A model generated the notes under the pieces. The model saw only the letters and a program-made list of their open reading frames with translations. It was not told where the DNA came from and searched no databases. The position numbers and the translations under genes were made by a program. A stretch of DNA of 64,000 bases, from the NCBI GenBank assembly GCA_963774415.1, contig CAVZEU010000007.1:124001-188000 (forward strand). Reading direction: 5' to 3'. Source of the DNA: SZUA-36 sp963774415 (GTDB lineage Bacteria > Pseudomonadota > Gammaproteobacteria > Xanthomonadales > SZUA-36). Of this stretch, positions 34,278 to 44,016 are shown in pieces; the stretch's first letter is position 1, and every line of letters starts with the position of its first letter.

Positions 34278-35045
34278 TTAAACATGAGCCGCGACCATGA
34301 CCCGTTTGCCGTAGCGCAGTTGCTCATAAGCATCGGCCGGCGGCTTCAGCACGCTGACGTCGGCAAACCCGACCTTTTGCAAAGTCCACAACAGGGCCTC
34401 GAGGCTGGGCACCAGGCAAATGCCGGTCACGCTGGCCTCGGGCCCGTGTGTATCGGCAGTTTCGTCGATAATCCCGAAGCTGCCCTTGAGCGGCCGCACG
34501 AAACGGTAACTGCCATAGTCGACGAGACCGCTGAGCCCGGGCACCACCTGCGTTTCGATCAGGCAGACGCCCTTGCACAGCGTGTGCGCGAGGCGCAGGG
34601 CGCCGACCGGGTTTTCCAGGTGGTAGAGCAGGCCAAGCATCAGTACCAGGTCGAACTTGCCCTGGCGTTGCGCGTCCAGGTCGAAGATATCCGCCTGCTG
34701 GAATTGCACCTGCTCCAGGCCGTAGATCTCGGCCATCAGGCGGCTGTCGTCCACGTGCGAATGGCGCGCATCGATGCCCAGCACCGAGGCGAAGCCCAGT
34801 TGCGCCGTCTTCAGCGAGAAATAGCCCTGGTGACAGGCCAGGTCCAGCGCTTTCAGCTTCGCGTAATTGCCGCCGAACACGTTTTCGACATGCTGGGACA
34901 GCATGCGCCAGCGGGTCGCGTGGATCGCGTCCAGTTCGCCATCGTGGTAACTGGCGGTGCGCTGCCCGCCGGGCAGATCGAAGGTGTAGAACCACTCCTT
35001 CGCCAGCGCCTGGCTGACCAGTTCGGAGATCTTGCTATCGGCCAT
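34278..35045 (-). CDS. Class I SAM-dependent methyltransferase, substrate unknown
   Basis: A 255-residue Rossmann-fold methyltransferase. Motif I is ALDLACHQGYFSLKTAQLG, motif II VLGIDAR, and motif IV FDLVLMLGLLYHLENPVGALRLA, in the YHL-P style of CmoB/DUF1698-type enzymes. The extra N-terminal part WFYTFDLPGGQRTASYHDGE may recognise the substrate. It lies between queA and tgt on the same strand, so a tRNA-linked role is possible but unproven. Confidence 0.8.
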   Translation of the reverse strand: MADSKISELVSQALAKEWFYTFDLPGGQRTASYHDGELDAIHATRWRMLSQHVENVFGGNYAKLKALDLACHQGYFSLKTAQLGFASVLGIDARHSHVDDSRLMAEIYGLEQVQFQQADIFDLDAQRQGKFDLVLMLGLLYHLENPVGALRLAHTLCKGVCLIETQVVPGLSGLVDYGSYRFVRPLKGSFGIIDETADTHGPEASVTGICLVPSLEALLWTLQKVGFADVSVLKPPADAYEQLRYGKRVMVAAHV

Positions 35046-35096
35046 CCGGCCCTCCGAAAGCTAAAAAACCCAAAAGGTATTCTGACATCGTTGCCC

Positions 35097-36113
35097 CTAT
35101 GCCACCAGCATCGCGTCGCCGTAACTGTAGAAGCGGTAACGCTCGCGGACCGCGTGCCGATAGGCGGCGAGCGTCTGCCGGTGACCGGCAAAAGCGCAGA
35201 CCAGCATCAGCAATGTGGACTCCGGCAGGTGAAAATTCGTGATCAGCGCGTCCACGGCGCGAAACTCGTAAGGCGGATATATGAACAGGCGGCTTTCGCC
35301 GGCAAAAGGCTGCAGCGACCCGTTTTGCGCCGCGGTTTCGAGGCTGCGCACCGCGGTCGTGCCAACCGCGATCACGCGGCCGCCGTGGGCGCGGCATTCG
35401 GAAACGGCATCGCAGGCGGCGAAGGGCACCTGCAGCCATTCGGCGTGCATGCGATGCTGTTCGACTTCGTCGGCCCGCACCGGCTGGAAGGTTCCCGCGC
35501 CGACGTGCAGCGTGACGAAAGTCGAACGCACGCCCTGGTGGTGCAGTTGCTCGAGCAAGGCCTCGTCAAAATGCAGGCCGGCGGTCGGTGCGGCCACCGC
35601 ACCCGGCACCTCGGCATACACGGTCTGGTATCGGCGCCGGTCGCGCTCCGTGTCCGGACGCCGAATATAAGGCGGCAACGGCATGTGCCCGAATCGCGCC
35701 AACATTTCCATCAACCCAAGCCCTTGTGCCCGCAGGCGGAAGAACTCCCCTTCACGCCCCACCACCCTGAGTTCGATGCCTTCAGCCAGCAGCAACGCGG
35801 TGCCGGCGCGCGGTGATTTGCTGGCGCGCACCTGCGCCAGGCACTCCTGCGGACCGAGCAAACGCTCCAGCAGCACTTCCGCGCGCCCGCCGCTGGCTTT
35901 CTTCGCAAACAGCCGCGCCGGGATCACCCGCGTATTGTTGAACACCAGCAGGTCTCCCGGCCGCAACAAGGCGGGCAAATCGACAAACTGCCGATCCCGC
36001 ACTTCACCCGTACGCCGATCGAGGCAAAGCAAACGGCTCGCGCTGCGCTCTTCCAGCGGCGCCTGCGCGATTAACTCGGGCGGCAACTCGTAATTGAATT
36101 CTGCGCGTTTCAT
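35097..36113 (-). CDS. queA: S-adenosylmethionine:tRNA ribosyltransferase-isomerase
   Basis: Transfers and rearranges the ribosyl group of SAM onto preQ1-tRNA to form epoxyqueuosine. Characteristic segments: FNYELPPELIAQAPLEERSASRLL, LLVFNNTRVIPARL, PPYIRRPDTERDRRRYQTVYA, VAAPTAGLHFDEALL, HVGAGTFQPVR and NFHLPESTLLMLVCAFAG. 338 residues from ATG 36113; the ATG at 36122 adds three. It is the first gene of the minus-strand queuosine/Sec cluster. Confidence 0.95.
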   Translation of the reverse strand: MKRAEFNYELPPELIAQAPLEERSASRLLCLDRRTGEVRDRQFVDLPALLRPGDLLVFNNTRVIPARLFAKKASGGRAEVLLERLLGPQECLAQVRASKSPRAGTALLLAEGIELRVVGREGEFFRLRAQGLGLMEMLARFGHMPLPPYIRRPDTERDRRRYQTVYAEVPGAVAAPTAGLHFDEALLEQLHHQGVRSTFVTLHVGAGTFQPVRADEVEQHRMHAEWLQVPFAACDAVSECRAHGGRVIAVGTTAVRSLETAAQNGSLQPFAGESRLFIYPPYEFRAVDALITNFHLPESTLLMLVCAFAGHRQTLAAYRHAVRERYRFYSYGDAMLVA

Positions 36114-36184
36114 CCGTGACATTATCCTTTAAATACGCGCCCGGCCAAACCATAATGATCCCCCGCAACGATCCAGGAGCAGAC

Positions 36185-37462
36185 ATGCAAGACGGCCTCG
36201 CCACCGCGCGCGAACTGGACCAGCGTGACCCGCTGCGCGCCTACCGCGACAGATTCCTGTTTCCCAGACACCGCGACGGCACCGACCAGTTGTACTTTTG
36301 CGGCAACTCGCTGGGCCTGCAGCCCAAGGGCCTGGCCGCCGTCATGAACCGGGAATTGCGTCACTGGCATGAACTGGCCGTCGAAGGCCATTTTATCGGC
36401 GACAACCCGTGGACGCGTTATCCGCAGCGATTACAGAAGCGATTGGCCGCGCTGGTCGGAGCCAGCCCCGCCGAGGTCGCGATCATGAACACGCTGACGG
36501 TCAACCTGCACCTGCTGCTGATCAGTTTTTTCCGTCCCCGAGGCGAGCGCAGGCGTATCCTGATCGAGCCCCAACCATTCCCTTCGGACCGCTATGCACT
36601 GGCATCCCAGCTGCGGCTGCACGGCCTCGATGCGGACGAGTGCCTGGTTGAATTCGAGGCCGCAGAAGACGGTCTGGTCGACGAGGAAGATATCGAGGCC
36701 TGGCTCGAAGCGCACGGCCGGACGGTCGCGCTGGTGCTGTGGCCCGGGGTGCAATACGCGACCGGTCAGCGTTTCGACCTCGAACGGATCGCAGCGGCCG
36801 CCCACGAGGCGGGCGCCGTTTGCGGTTTCGACCTCGCCCACAGCGTCGGCAACGTACCCGTCAACCTGCGTGCGAGCGGCGCGGATTTCGCGGTTTGGTG
36901 CACCTACAAGTACATGAACGCGGGGCCCGGCGCGATCGGCGCCTGCTTCGTCAACGAGCGCCACCACGAACGCAGTGACCTGCTCCACCTGAACGGTTGG
37001 TGGGGCAACGACCTCGAATCCCGATTCCGAATGGCGGCCGAGTTCGCACCGGCCCGGGGCGCCGACGCCTGGCAGGTGTCCACCCCGCCGACCCTTGCAA
37101 TATTGCCGATCGAGGCCTCGCTGGATCTGTTCGAGCAGGCCGGCATGAAGGCCCTGCGGGAGAAATCCGTCGCCATGACCGGTTATCTGGAAGCGCTGAT
37201 CCAGCAGCAACTCGGTCGCCATATCACCATCGTGACCCCGACCGACCCGGCGCGCCGGGGCTGCCAGCTCTCACTTAAGGTGCGTGCCGGCCGGGCCGCG
37301 GGAAGAGCCCTGTTCGAACGGCTGGAAGCCGCCGGCACCGTGCCGGACTGGCGCGAACCCGACATCATCCGGGTCGCGCCAGTGCCGTTCTACAACCGTT
37401 TCGAGGACTGCTGGCGATTCTGCAGCCAGGTCTCGGAACTGCTGGGCCTTTCCCCGGTTTGA
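36185..37462 (+). CDS. kynU: Kynureninase
   Basis: PLP enzyme cleaving kynurenine to anthranilate and alanine. YFCGNSLGLQPKGL and NTLTVNLHLLLISFFRP match the family start. FDLAHSVGNVPVNL holds the PLP-ring Asp, and WCTYKYMNAGPGAIG the Schiff-base Lys. ATG 36185 with AGGAG at 36176-36180 gives 425 residues, the normal length. No other tryptophan-catabolism gene is in the window. It is divergent from queA. Confidence 0.93.
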   Translation: MQDGLATARELDQRDPLRAYRDRFLFPRHRDGTDQLYFCGNSLGLQPKGLAAVMNRELRHWHELAVEGHFIGDNPWTRYPQRLQKRLAALVGASPAEVAIMNTLTVNLHLLLISFFRPRGERRRILIEPQPFPSDRYALASQLRLHGLDADECLVEFEAAEDGLVDEEDIEAWLEAHGRTVALVLWPGVQYATGQRFDLERIAAAAHEAGAVCGFDLAHSVGNVPVNLRASGADFAVWCTYKYMNAGPGAIGACFVNERHHERSDLLHLNGWWGNDLESRFRMAAEFAPARGADAWQVSTPPTLAILPIEASLDLFEQAGMKALREKSVAMTGYLEALIQQQLGRHITIVTPTDPARRGCQLSLKVRAGRAAGRALFERLEAAGTVPDWREPDIIRVAPVPFYNRFEDCWRFCSQVSELLGLSPV

Positions 37463-37472
37463 AACGGACAAC

Positions 37473-40400
37473 TCACTGGCAGGCCAGCGGTGCCGTCAGC
37501 TTCACCGCGTCGTTGGTGCGCTGGATGCTGCCGCTCAGCGGCGAATGCAACGCATAATCCAGCGTCCAGGTCAGGTTGGCCTCGTCAGCGAACACCACGT
37601 TCAACGTGCCGACCGTTTCGTGCGACGTTCCGGTATCGGCACAGACCGCGCAGTAGCCGGTAAATTGCAGCAGCGACATGTCGCCGGAGGCCGGTAACTG
37701 CAAACCCGAAGACGCAGTCATCCAGCGCGGGTTGCCCTGTGCGTCGTAAATGTAGTGCACGTACGCCTGCGCAAAGTCATTGACCAGCGTGCTGGCCCCG
37801 CCGATTCCGGGCGCGGCGCGTGACCAGAGACCGGTATACTTGCGCTTCACGTTGTCGACGGTCGGGCAGGTCAGGAGCGAACTTGGCTCCATGCGGTCGC
37901 TGCCGTTCTTGCCGAACAGCAGGAACGAGAAAATCTCGTCGTTCTCGGCCACCGTCGTAATCGACACATAGCCGGCGTGCACGCCGTGCTGTTCGCTGCC
38001 GTCGTTGGTGTAACGAAACAGTTCCGCCACCCAGGTGTTTCCGTCGGGTTCCGGCCCTGACGCCAGGTACCATTCGGGCTGACCGTTCTCGTCATAGCTG
38101 TACCAAAGGAATCCCCGGGCCGCACCGGTCGTGTTGAAATCGTAGCCCTGGTGCAGGTCGGTTCTGATCGACGGCTGCCACAGCCCGCCGTGCAGCGCGA
38201 TGGGCTGTCCGGAAAAGGCGATATCAGCCTTGAGCGTAACCGTCGCGGCGGCGGCGCCGTTGTTTTTCACGACCACGTACCAGCGGCCCGGCTGCAGCTG
38301 GCCGCTGCCGACCGTCAGGGTCGGCCCGTTGCCGCTGGCGCCGCTCGCACTCGCCACCGGGCCAGCGCCTGTATCCGCTGGCGCGGCAAAGGGCGAGGCG
38401 CCGAAAGCATTGTCGAAATCCATTCGGTAAAGTCCAATTTCGAGGTTATCGCTTTGCTGCCCGTCAGCGCCCGAACTCGTGATCGTCAGGCCGCTCGCGC
38501 CTGGCGGCACGTCGACGAAGACGCGGTCGTGGGTTTGCCCGGCGCCGAGGGCGAGCGTGCGGCTGAGGCCGTTCATCAGCACGGTGGTATGGGGCGCCTC
38601 GACCGCCGTGCGCGTAAACTTGACCGGCACCACCCCGATATTGCCAGGATTGTTGCGGTCCGTGCCGATAGCCACCGCGCCGAACATCTCGGTACCCACC
38701 GGGGCGTTGGCATTCTCCCACGACGCGCGGACCTTGAAATTGCCAGCAGTCGGCACGATGCCGGGACCGCTGGCGCCCAGTTTTGAGTCGGTCTGCGGAC
38801 CAACCACGGCGGATTTCAGCGTCACCGTGTCGGCCGCGCTGCTGGCATCCCAATTTTGCACGAGCACCCAGTAATCGCCCTCGGCCGGCTTGAACAGATC
38901 GCACAGTTCCAGGTCCTGGGGTGTCGTGCTCGAGCAGACCTGTTCGCTTTTTTGGGCCTGGCCGTCGTGGTTGCTGTCACGGCCAACGTACAGATCCAGG
39001 TCGTTGGCGGTGGAGGGCAGTGTCTCCGCGTGCAGCCAGAGCGTGCCGGGCGGCACGTTGTACCAGACCCTCATGACACCGGTGTTGTTATCGAACGGGT
39101 CGTCTTGCGTCGGGTCCTGCACGAGGTCCCTGGTGGTTTCATCCGGCACCACCAAGCCGCCGCTCTCGAAGGTTGCATCCGGCAGCGCGACGAACCCACC
39201 AACCGTAAACTGCTGCCAGCCGGAGACCTGGTTGGTCTCTATCGTCCACTCACTGGGCGCCTCTCCGCCGCTCGCGTAGACCGCCAGCGGCAGCACCGCA
39301 TCCGGCAGCCCCGACGACTGCAGGCGGACAGCGCCATAGACCCAGGTGCCGGTCAGGTCGGCCTGGGTCAGGTCCACGGTGATGTCCAGCGCAATGCTGG
39401 TCGAGTCGGCAATGGAAAAGTTCTGCGGCGAGATGCTGACCGTGACGCCCGGGGGCAGTCCCTCTGCGGAAGCGCTCCAGGCGGCGCCGCCGGCCATGTC
39501 CGTAACAGAACGGTGGAAGGTACAGGTGTTGACGCACGCGGTATCGACCAGGCCCGGCAGGTTCAGGTCGCGCGGCTCGCCGTTGAATTGCGGGTTCGCG
39601 CTGGTGAAATTGTCCCTGGTCTCGTTGAGGAACAGGCCGGCATGGACGGCCAGGTCCAGCCGCGGCCTGCCGCCCCCGCGCTTGTTTACCGTCGCCACAG
39701 AGCCGTCATAGTCATGCGCGAGTTCCGGCGTCGCGGTCTCGATCAGCGCCGAGACGATCATGCTGGGCGTCCAGTCCGGGTGGACCGCCTTGATGAGGGC
39801 CGCGGCCCCGGCAATGTGCGGTGAAGCCATCGAGGTGCCGTCAAGGATGGCGAAACTGGTGTCATTCGGAACGCTGGCGCCGAGAATCCGCACGCCCGGT
39901 GCGATCAGGTCGGGTTTCATCACGTCGGCCACGGGCGGCAGGTTGGGACCGCGCGAGCTGAAATCGGCGATCTCGTCCGCGAAAGACGGGTCGTGCAGCG
40001 ACTGGAAACCGCTGATCGAGCCCTGGTGGCTGGTGCCGGTGGCAAGCCACGACCGCAGCTTGTTGCCGTCTGCCGCGCCGATGTGCGACGCCGGCAGGCA
40101 GTGCTGATCGGCGACGATGTCCTCGCCCCAGGTAGCGGTGTTGGCCAGAATGTAACCGCCGGCACCGGCCAGCATGAGGTTCTTGCCTTTTTCAACGCGG
40201 CCGTAGGTGCCGCGGTCGCAAACCACGATTTCACCGTGGAACGTATTGGCCGGAAACGGGTTGCTGGCGCCGGTGTTGCCGTCGCAGTCCGGCTGCGATT
40301 CGGCCGCACCGGTGCCGCACAGCGCGTTGCCGTAATCGCCGGCATAGACAATTTCCTTGATCCCGGTGCCGCCGGTGAAACTCTTGCCGATGAGCGTGCC

Positions 40401-41660
40401 CGGCGGCAGCGTGCCGCCGCTGAGATTTTCCACCAGGCTGACGAATTTGCGATCGTCGGTGGCAGCACCCGCCGCCGTGACCCAGGGCGCGTTCGCCGGC
40501 GAGCCGACCGTACCCGGATTGGGGCCGTTGTTGCCGGCCGAAGTGGCCACGAAAATGCCGGCCGCCCTGGCGTTGAGATAGGCCTGCGCGTCCGTGCCCA
40601 CGGCCCACGGGCTGCTGGGGTCGGCGCCGAGAGACATATTGATCACGTCGACCTGGTCCGTGATCGCCTGGTCGATGGCCTGGAGGATGGCGGAGGTTGG
40701 GCAGCCGTCATCGTTCGGGTCGTTCGCGTCGGCGATATAGCAAACGCGGTAGGAGACGAGGTTGGCGTTAGGCGCGACGCCGTCGATGGAGACCGGCTGG
40801 CCGCCAATCGACAAGCTCAGCGGGTTACCGACAGCGATGGAAGCGACGTGCGAGCCGTGGCCTTTGTTGTCCTTGCCCTTGGTGTTCTCCTCGACCTTGG
40901 TCGTGTTCGGATCGTCGTGGATGAAATCGTACACACCGACCAGCTTGTCATTGCACTTGACCTCCGGATCGGAGCACAACCCGAGCTGCGAGCCGTAGGG
41001 GTTGACGTGGTCCCAGCCCGCATTCCCGCCCTCACCGGGGTCGGCAAAAGAGGGGTGGTCCCAGTTGATGCCGGTATCGATCAGGCCAACGACGACGCCC
41101 TGGCCCCCGGTTGGCGTGACCCCGGCGCTGCCATCGTGAATCTTGTCCGCGCCAATCCACTTCGGGCCGGCGTCGGTCTCGACGCGGCGGATGACATCCG
41201 GTATGACGGCCTTGACCCCCGGCGTGGCCCGCAGTTTGCTGACCTCTGCGGCCGTCAGTTCTGCCGAAAAGCCATTGGTGGCGTTGCGGTAACGCTGCAG
41301 GGCTTGCAACTGATGTCCCATGCGCAGCGCGGCTTCGCCCTTGACGGCAGCCAAACGCTCGTCCAGGAACTTCAGGTAGGCCTGCGAGCGGGCCGTGTGG
41401 ACATCCAGCTTGCGGGCGCCGGTAAACCGGTTCGCGGTCGGCTCGAGGCGGGTGAATGCATTTTTCCGCTCGGGCGTATGGATGACGCGACCGTCATAGG
41501 CCGCCAGCGGCGGATCCTGGAGTATCACGATATAGCGCTGCTCGCCGCCCGCGCCGGCTATCGCACCCGTGGATTTCGCGTTAGCGGCCGGCGCCGCCGC
41601 CAGCACCCACAGCAACGCGCACAGCCACCTTGCCAGGTGTTTGCAATGATCCCGATTCAT
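37473..41660 (-). CDS. Large secreted subtilisin-like (S8) protease
   Basis: A 1,395-residue exported serine protease. A signal peptide ends near AAPAANA (residue 28). An inhibitor-I9-type propeptide (about 42-160) precedes the S8 domain with Asp195 (GLIDTGINWDHPSF), His268 (NKGHGSHVAS) and Ser610 (DGTSMASPHIAG). A PA domain insert (about 410-560; VVCDRGTYGRVEKGKNLMLAGAGGYI) sits between His and Ser. After it come beta-sandwich regions with DLDLYVGRD-type PPC modules. The end carries two related GLW...YxYDxxGxPxWxxASG repeats. It likely degrades extracellular protein. Confidence 0.93.
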   Translation of the reverse strand: MNRDHCKHLARWLCALLWVLAAAPAANAKSTGAIAGAGGEQRYIVILQDPPLAAYDGRVIHTPERKNAFTRLEPTANRFTGARKLDVHTARSQAYLKFLDERLAAVKGEAALRMGHQLQALQRYRNATNGFSAELTAAEVSKLRATPGVKAVIPDVIRRVETDAGPKWIGADKIHDGSAGVTPTGGQGVVVGLIDTGINWDHPSFADPGEGGNAGWDHVNPYGSQLGLCSDPEVKCNDKLVGVYDFIHDDPNTTKVEENTKGKDNKGHGSHVASIAVGNPLSLSIGGQPVSIDGVAPNANLVSYRVCYIADANDPNDDGCPTSAILQAIDQAITDQVDVINMSLGADPSSPWAVGTDAQAYLNARAAGIFVATSAGNNGPNPGTVGSPANAPWVTAAGAATDDRKFVSLVENLSGGTLPPGTLIGKSFTGGTGIKEIVYAGDYGNALCGTGAAESQPDCDGNTGASNPFPANTFHGEIVVCDRGTYGRVEKGKNLMLAGAGGYILANTATWGEDIVADQHCLPASHIGAADGNKLRSWLATGTSHQGSISGFQSLHDPSFADEIADFSSRGPNLPPVADVMKPDLIAPGVRILGASVPNDTSFAILDGTSMASPHIAGAAALIKAVHPDWTPSMIVSALIETATPELAHDYDGSVATVNKRGGGRPRLDLAVHAGLFLNETRDNFTSANPQFNGEPRDLNLPGLVDTACVNTCTFHRSVTDMAGGAAWSASAEGLPPGVTVSISPQNFSIADSTSIALDITVDLTQADLTGTWVYGAVRLQSSGLPDAVLPLAVYASGGEAPSEWTIETNQVSGWQQFTVGGFVALPDATFESGGLVVPDETTRDLVQDPTQDDPFDNNTGVMRVWYNVPPGTLWLHAETLPSTANDLDLYVGRDSNHDGQAQKSEQVCSSTTPQDLELCDLFKPAEGDYWVLVQNWDASSAADTVTLKSAVVGPQTDSKLGASGPGIVPTAGNFKVRASWENANAPVGTEMFGAVAIGTDRNNPGNIGVVPVKFTRTAVEAPHTTVLMNGLSRTLALGAGQTHDRVFVDVPPGASGLTITSSGADGQQSDNLEIGLYRMDFDNAFGASPFAAPADTGAGPVASASGASGNGPTLTVGSGQLQPGRWYVVVKNNGAAAATVTLKADIAFSGQPIALHGGLWQPSIRTDLHQGYDFNTTGAARGFLWYSYDENGQPEWYLASGPEPDGNTWVAELFRYTNDGSEQHGVHAGYVSITTVAENDEIFSFLLFGKNGSDRMEPSSLLTCPTVDNVKRKYTGLWSRAAPGIGGASTLVNDFAQAYVHYIYDAQGNPRWMTASSGLQLPASGDMSLLQFTGYCAVCADTGTSHETVGTLNVVFADEANLTWTLDYALHSPLSGSIQRTNDAVKLTAPLACQ

Positions 41661-41682
41661 AATGATCTAGCTCCATGCTCCT

Positions 41683-43041
41683 TTAGCCATGCACCACCGT
41701 GCGCATGGTCACCAGTTCCTCGGCTGCCGTGGGGTGGATACCGACCGTGCTGTCGAACTGACTCTTGGTCAGCCCGGATTTTATCGCAACTGCGAAGCCC
41801 TGCACAATTTCGGGCGCGTCCATGCCGACGACATGCAAGCCGACGACCTTGTCGGTCGAAGCCTGCACCACCAGCTTCATCATGGTCCGCTCAGCCCGGC
41901 CGGACAGGGTATGCTTGAGCGGCGTGAACTCGGACTTGAAAACCTTGACCGCGCCGACGTGTTCAGCCGTGCTGTCCTCCGCGTAGCCCACCGTGGCTAC
42001 CGGCGGATGCGAAAATACCGCCGCGGGCACGAACTGGTGATTGACCGGCGTGGGCTTGCCGCCGAACTCGGTATCGGCAAAGGCCTGGCCTTCCATCAGG
42101 GCCACGGGCGTCAGGTTCACGCGGCTGGTCACGTCACCGACCGCGAAGATGTTGTCGACGTTGGTGCGCGAGTATTCGTCAACGACGATGGTGCCGTCCG
42201 CCCGCGCCTCCACGCCCGCCTCCAGCAGGCCCAGGTTGCGGACATTGGGCACGCGGCCGGTCGCGAACATGACGCAATCGGCCTGCAACTCGCAACCGTC
42301 GTCGAGATGAACGCTCAGGTGCCCGTCCGCCGCTTTCTCAATGGCTGTCACGTTGACCTTCAATACGATACTTACACCCTTCTTCCGCATCTCCGCGGTG
42401 AGCGTGGACCGGATGTCGCTGTCGAAACCCCGCAACACCGGTTCACCCCGGTATACCTGGGTCACCTGCGCACCCATGCCGTTGAATATGCTTGCAAATT
42501 CACAAGCTATGAAGCCCCCGCCAACGATCACGACACGCCCAGGGAGGCTTTCCAGGTAAAAGGCCTCGTCCGAGGTGATGGCGTTTTCCGCGCCCGGAAT
42601 CCCGGGACGCCAGGGGTGCCCGCCGGTGGCGATGAGAATCTTGTCGGCGCTGACTGTATCCTCACCAAGCTGAACGTGGTGTGAATCGAGAAGTTTTCCG
42701 TGTACCGGATAGAGCATGACGCCGGCGCTCTCCAACAGGCCGATGTAAACCCGGTTGAGCCGGTCGATTTCCTTGTCTTTCGCCGCGATCAGGCGCCGCC
42801 AACTGAAGCGCGCGTCTTGCACCTGCCAGCCGAAGCCCGCGGCGTCCTCGAATTCCTCGGCGAAGTGCGCGGCATACGACAACAGCTTTTTCGGCACGCA
42901 ACCGCGAATGACGCAGGTTCCCCCGACCCGGCTGGCCTCACAAATACCGACTCGCGCGCCAAAGCCCGCCGCCATGCGCGCCGCTCGCACGCCGCCCGAT
43001 CCGGCGCCGATGACGAACAGGTCATAATCGTACTGGCTCAC
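41683..43041 (-). CDS. gor: Glutathione-disulfide reductase
   Basis: NADPH-dependent FAD disulfide reductase of 452 residues keeping glutathione reduced. FVIGAGSGGVRAARMAA binds FAD. The redox pair is Cys43/Cys48 in GGTCVIRGCVPKKL; VVIVGGGFIACEFASIF is the NADPH fold; and the C-terminal GIHPTAAEELVTMR provides the catalytic His-Glu. CVIRGCVPKK distinguishes it from lipoamide dehydrogenase (CLNVGC). It complements the GSH-dependent frmAB and GST found elsewhere in the window. Confidence 0.94.
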   Translation of the reverse strand: MSQYDYDLFVIGAGSGGVRAARMAAGFGARVGICEASRVGGTCVIRGCVPKKLLSYAAHFAEEFEDAAGFGWQVQDARFSWRRLIAAKDKEIDRLNRVYIGLLESAGVMLYPVHGKLLDSHHVQLGEDTVSADKILIATGGHPWRPGIPGAENAITSDEAFYLESLPGRVVIVGGGFIACEFASIFNGMGAQVTQVYRGEPVLRGFDSDIRSTLTAEMRKKGVSIVLKVNVTAIEKAADGHLSVHLDDGCELQADCVMFATGRVPNVRNLGLLEAGVEARADGTIVVDEYSRTNVDNIFAVGDVTSRVNLTPVALMEGQAFADTEFGGKPTPVNHQFVPAAVFSHPPVATVGYAEDSTAEHVGAVKVFKSEFTPLKHTLSGRAERTMMKLVVQASTDKVVGLHVVGMDAPEIVQGFAVAIKSGLTKSQFDSTVGIHPTAAEELVTMRTVVHG

Positions 43042-43395
43042 CTGTTACTGGTACCCCGTTTTCGGTCCGGCAAGAATGACTCCCGCCAGCTCAGTGGGAC
43101 GCAAGCGGCCGCGAGGGCGCCGTCTTGCCCGTGTTCGTGGCCATCCTAATGAATCACCGCCGCGAATACTATACCGGCCACCTGTCATCGGCGCGCTTTT
43201 GCCCTGCTAAATGCAAAAAACACGCATTTACATGACCGAAATCATTCACAGGACATTTCAGCTGGGTCATAATTCACTTCCACTGAACGAGCAGCCGCGG
43301 CGGCCCCGACACAGTCATGACTTTGAAAGCCACTTTAAGGATGCCAATACCATCCGCCAGCTGCCACGCCAGGCGCGCATAACCGGTTCTGCTGC
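43042..43395. other. Intergenic region between gor and ccmA
   Basis: About 350 bases separate divergent gor and ccmA. A 7-bp perfect hairpin TAAATGC (43208-43214)/GCATTTA (43224-43230) is present. A 62-codon frame from 43211 has no recognisable content. The promoters for both genes should lie here, but no strong sigma-70 pair stood out. Confidence 0.4.
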
Positions 43396-44016
43396 ATGAT
43401 TTCTGTTTCCAACCTCAGTTTTGAGCGCTACTTCGAGCGTGTTTTCGAACCCGTCAGCTTCGAAGTGACGGCCGGTTCGCTGCTGCTGATCACGGGCATC
43501 AACGGCTGCGGCAAGACCACGCTGCTGCGGGTGCTGGCCGGCTTGCTCGAGCCCAGCGAAGGTCAATTCAGCTGCCGGGAGCACCCGCTCTATGCGGGGC
43601 ACCACCCCGCCATCAAGGATGACCTGAGCGTGACGGAAAACATCCGCTTCATGATGAACTTCATGGGGGCGCGAAAAAACGCTGACGAAGCGGCGTTTTG
43701 CCGCGGAATTATCGACCAGGTGGGCCTGGCGGAAGTCGCCCACCAGGAAGGGCGGACATTGTCCGCCGGCCAGCGCAAACGCTGCTCGCTGGCCCGCCTG
43801 CTGTTTTGCGAGGAATCGCTGTGGCTGCTGGACGAGCCGTATTCAAACCTCGACCGCCAGGGCATCGACATGCTCGATGCGATCATGCGCCAACACCTCG
43901 ATGCGGGCGGCGCCTGCGTATTGACGACGCACGGCAGCCTGCGTCCGCGGGGATTCGAGCTGCAGGAATGCGAACTGATCAGCGGGCGGCAGCACGACGA
44001 CTGGGAAACCACATGA
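43396..44016 (+). CDS. ccmA: Heme exporter ATPase CcmA
   Basis: ABC ATPase powering release of holo-CcmE in cytochrome c maturation system I. Walker A is GINGCGKTT (residues about 33-41), the signature LSAGQRKRCSLARLL, and Walker B LWLLDEP. The short 206-residue length is typical. First gene of the ccm operon; its stop overlaps the ccmB start (ATGA). Confidence 0.95.
   Translation: MISVSNLSFERYFERVFEPVSFEVTAGSLLLITGINGCGKTTLLRVLAGLLEPSEGQFSCREHPLYAGHHPAIKDDLSVTENIRFMMNFMGARKNADEAAFCRGIIDQVGLAEVAHQEGRTLSAGQRKRCSLARLLFCEESLWLLDEPYSNLDRQGIDMLDAIMRQHLDAGGACVLTTHGSLRPRGFELQECELISGRQHDDWETT

Noticed and set aside
39993..41918. 641-codon plus-strand frame opposite the subtilase and gor
   Set aside because: Antisense to well-supported catalytic motifs on the minus strand.
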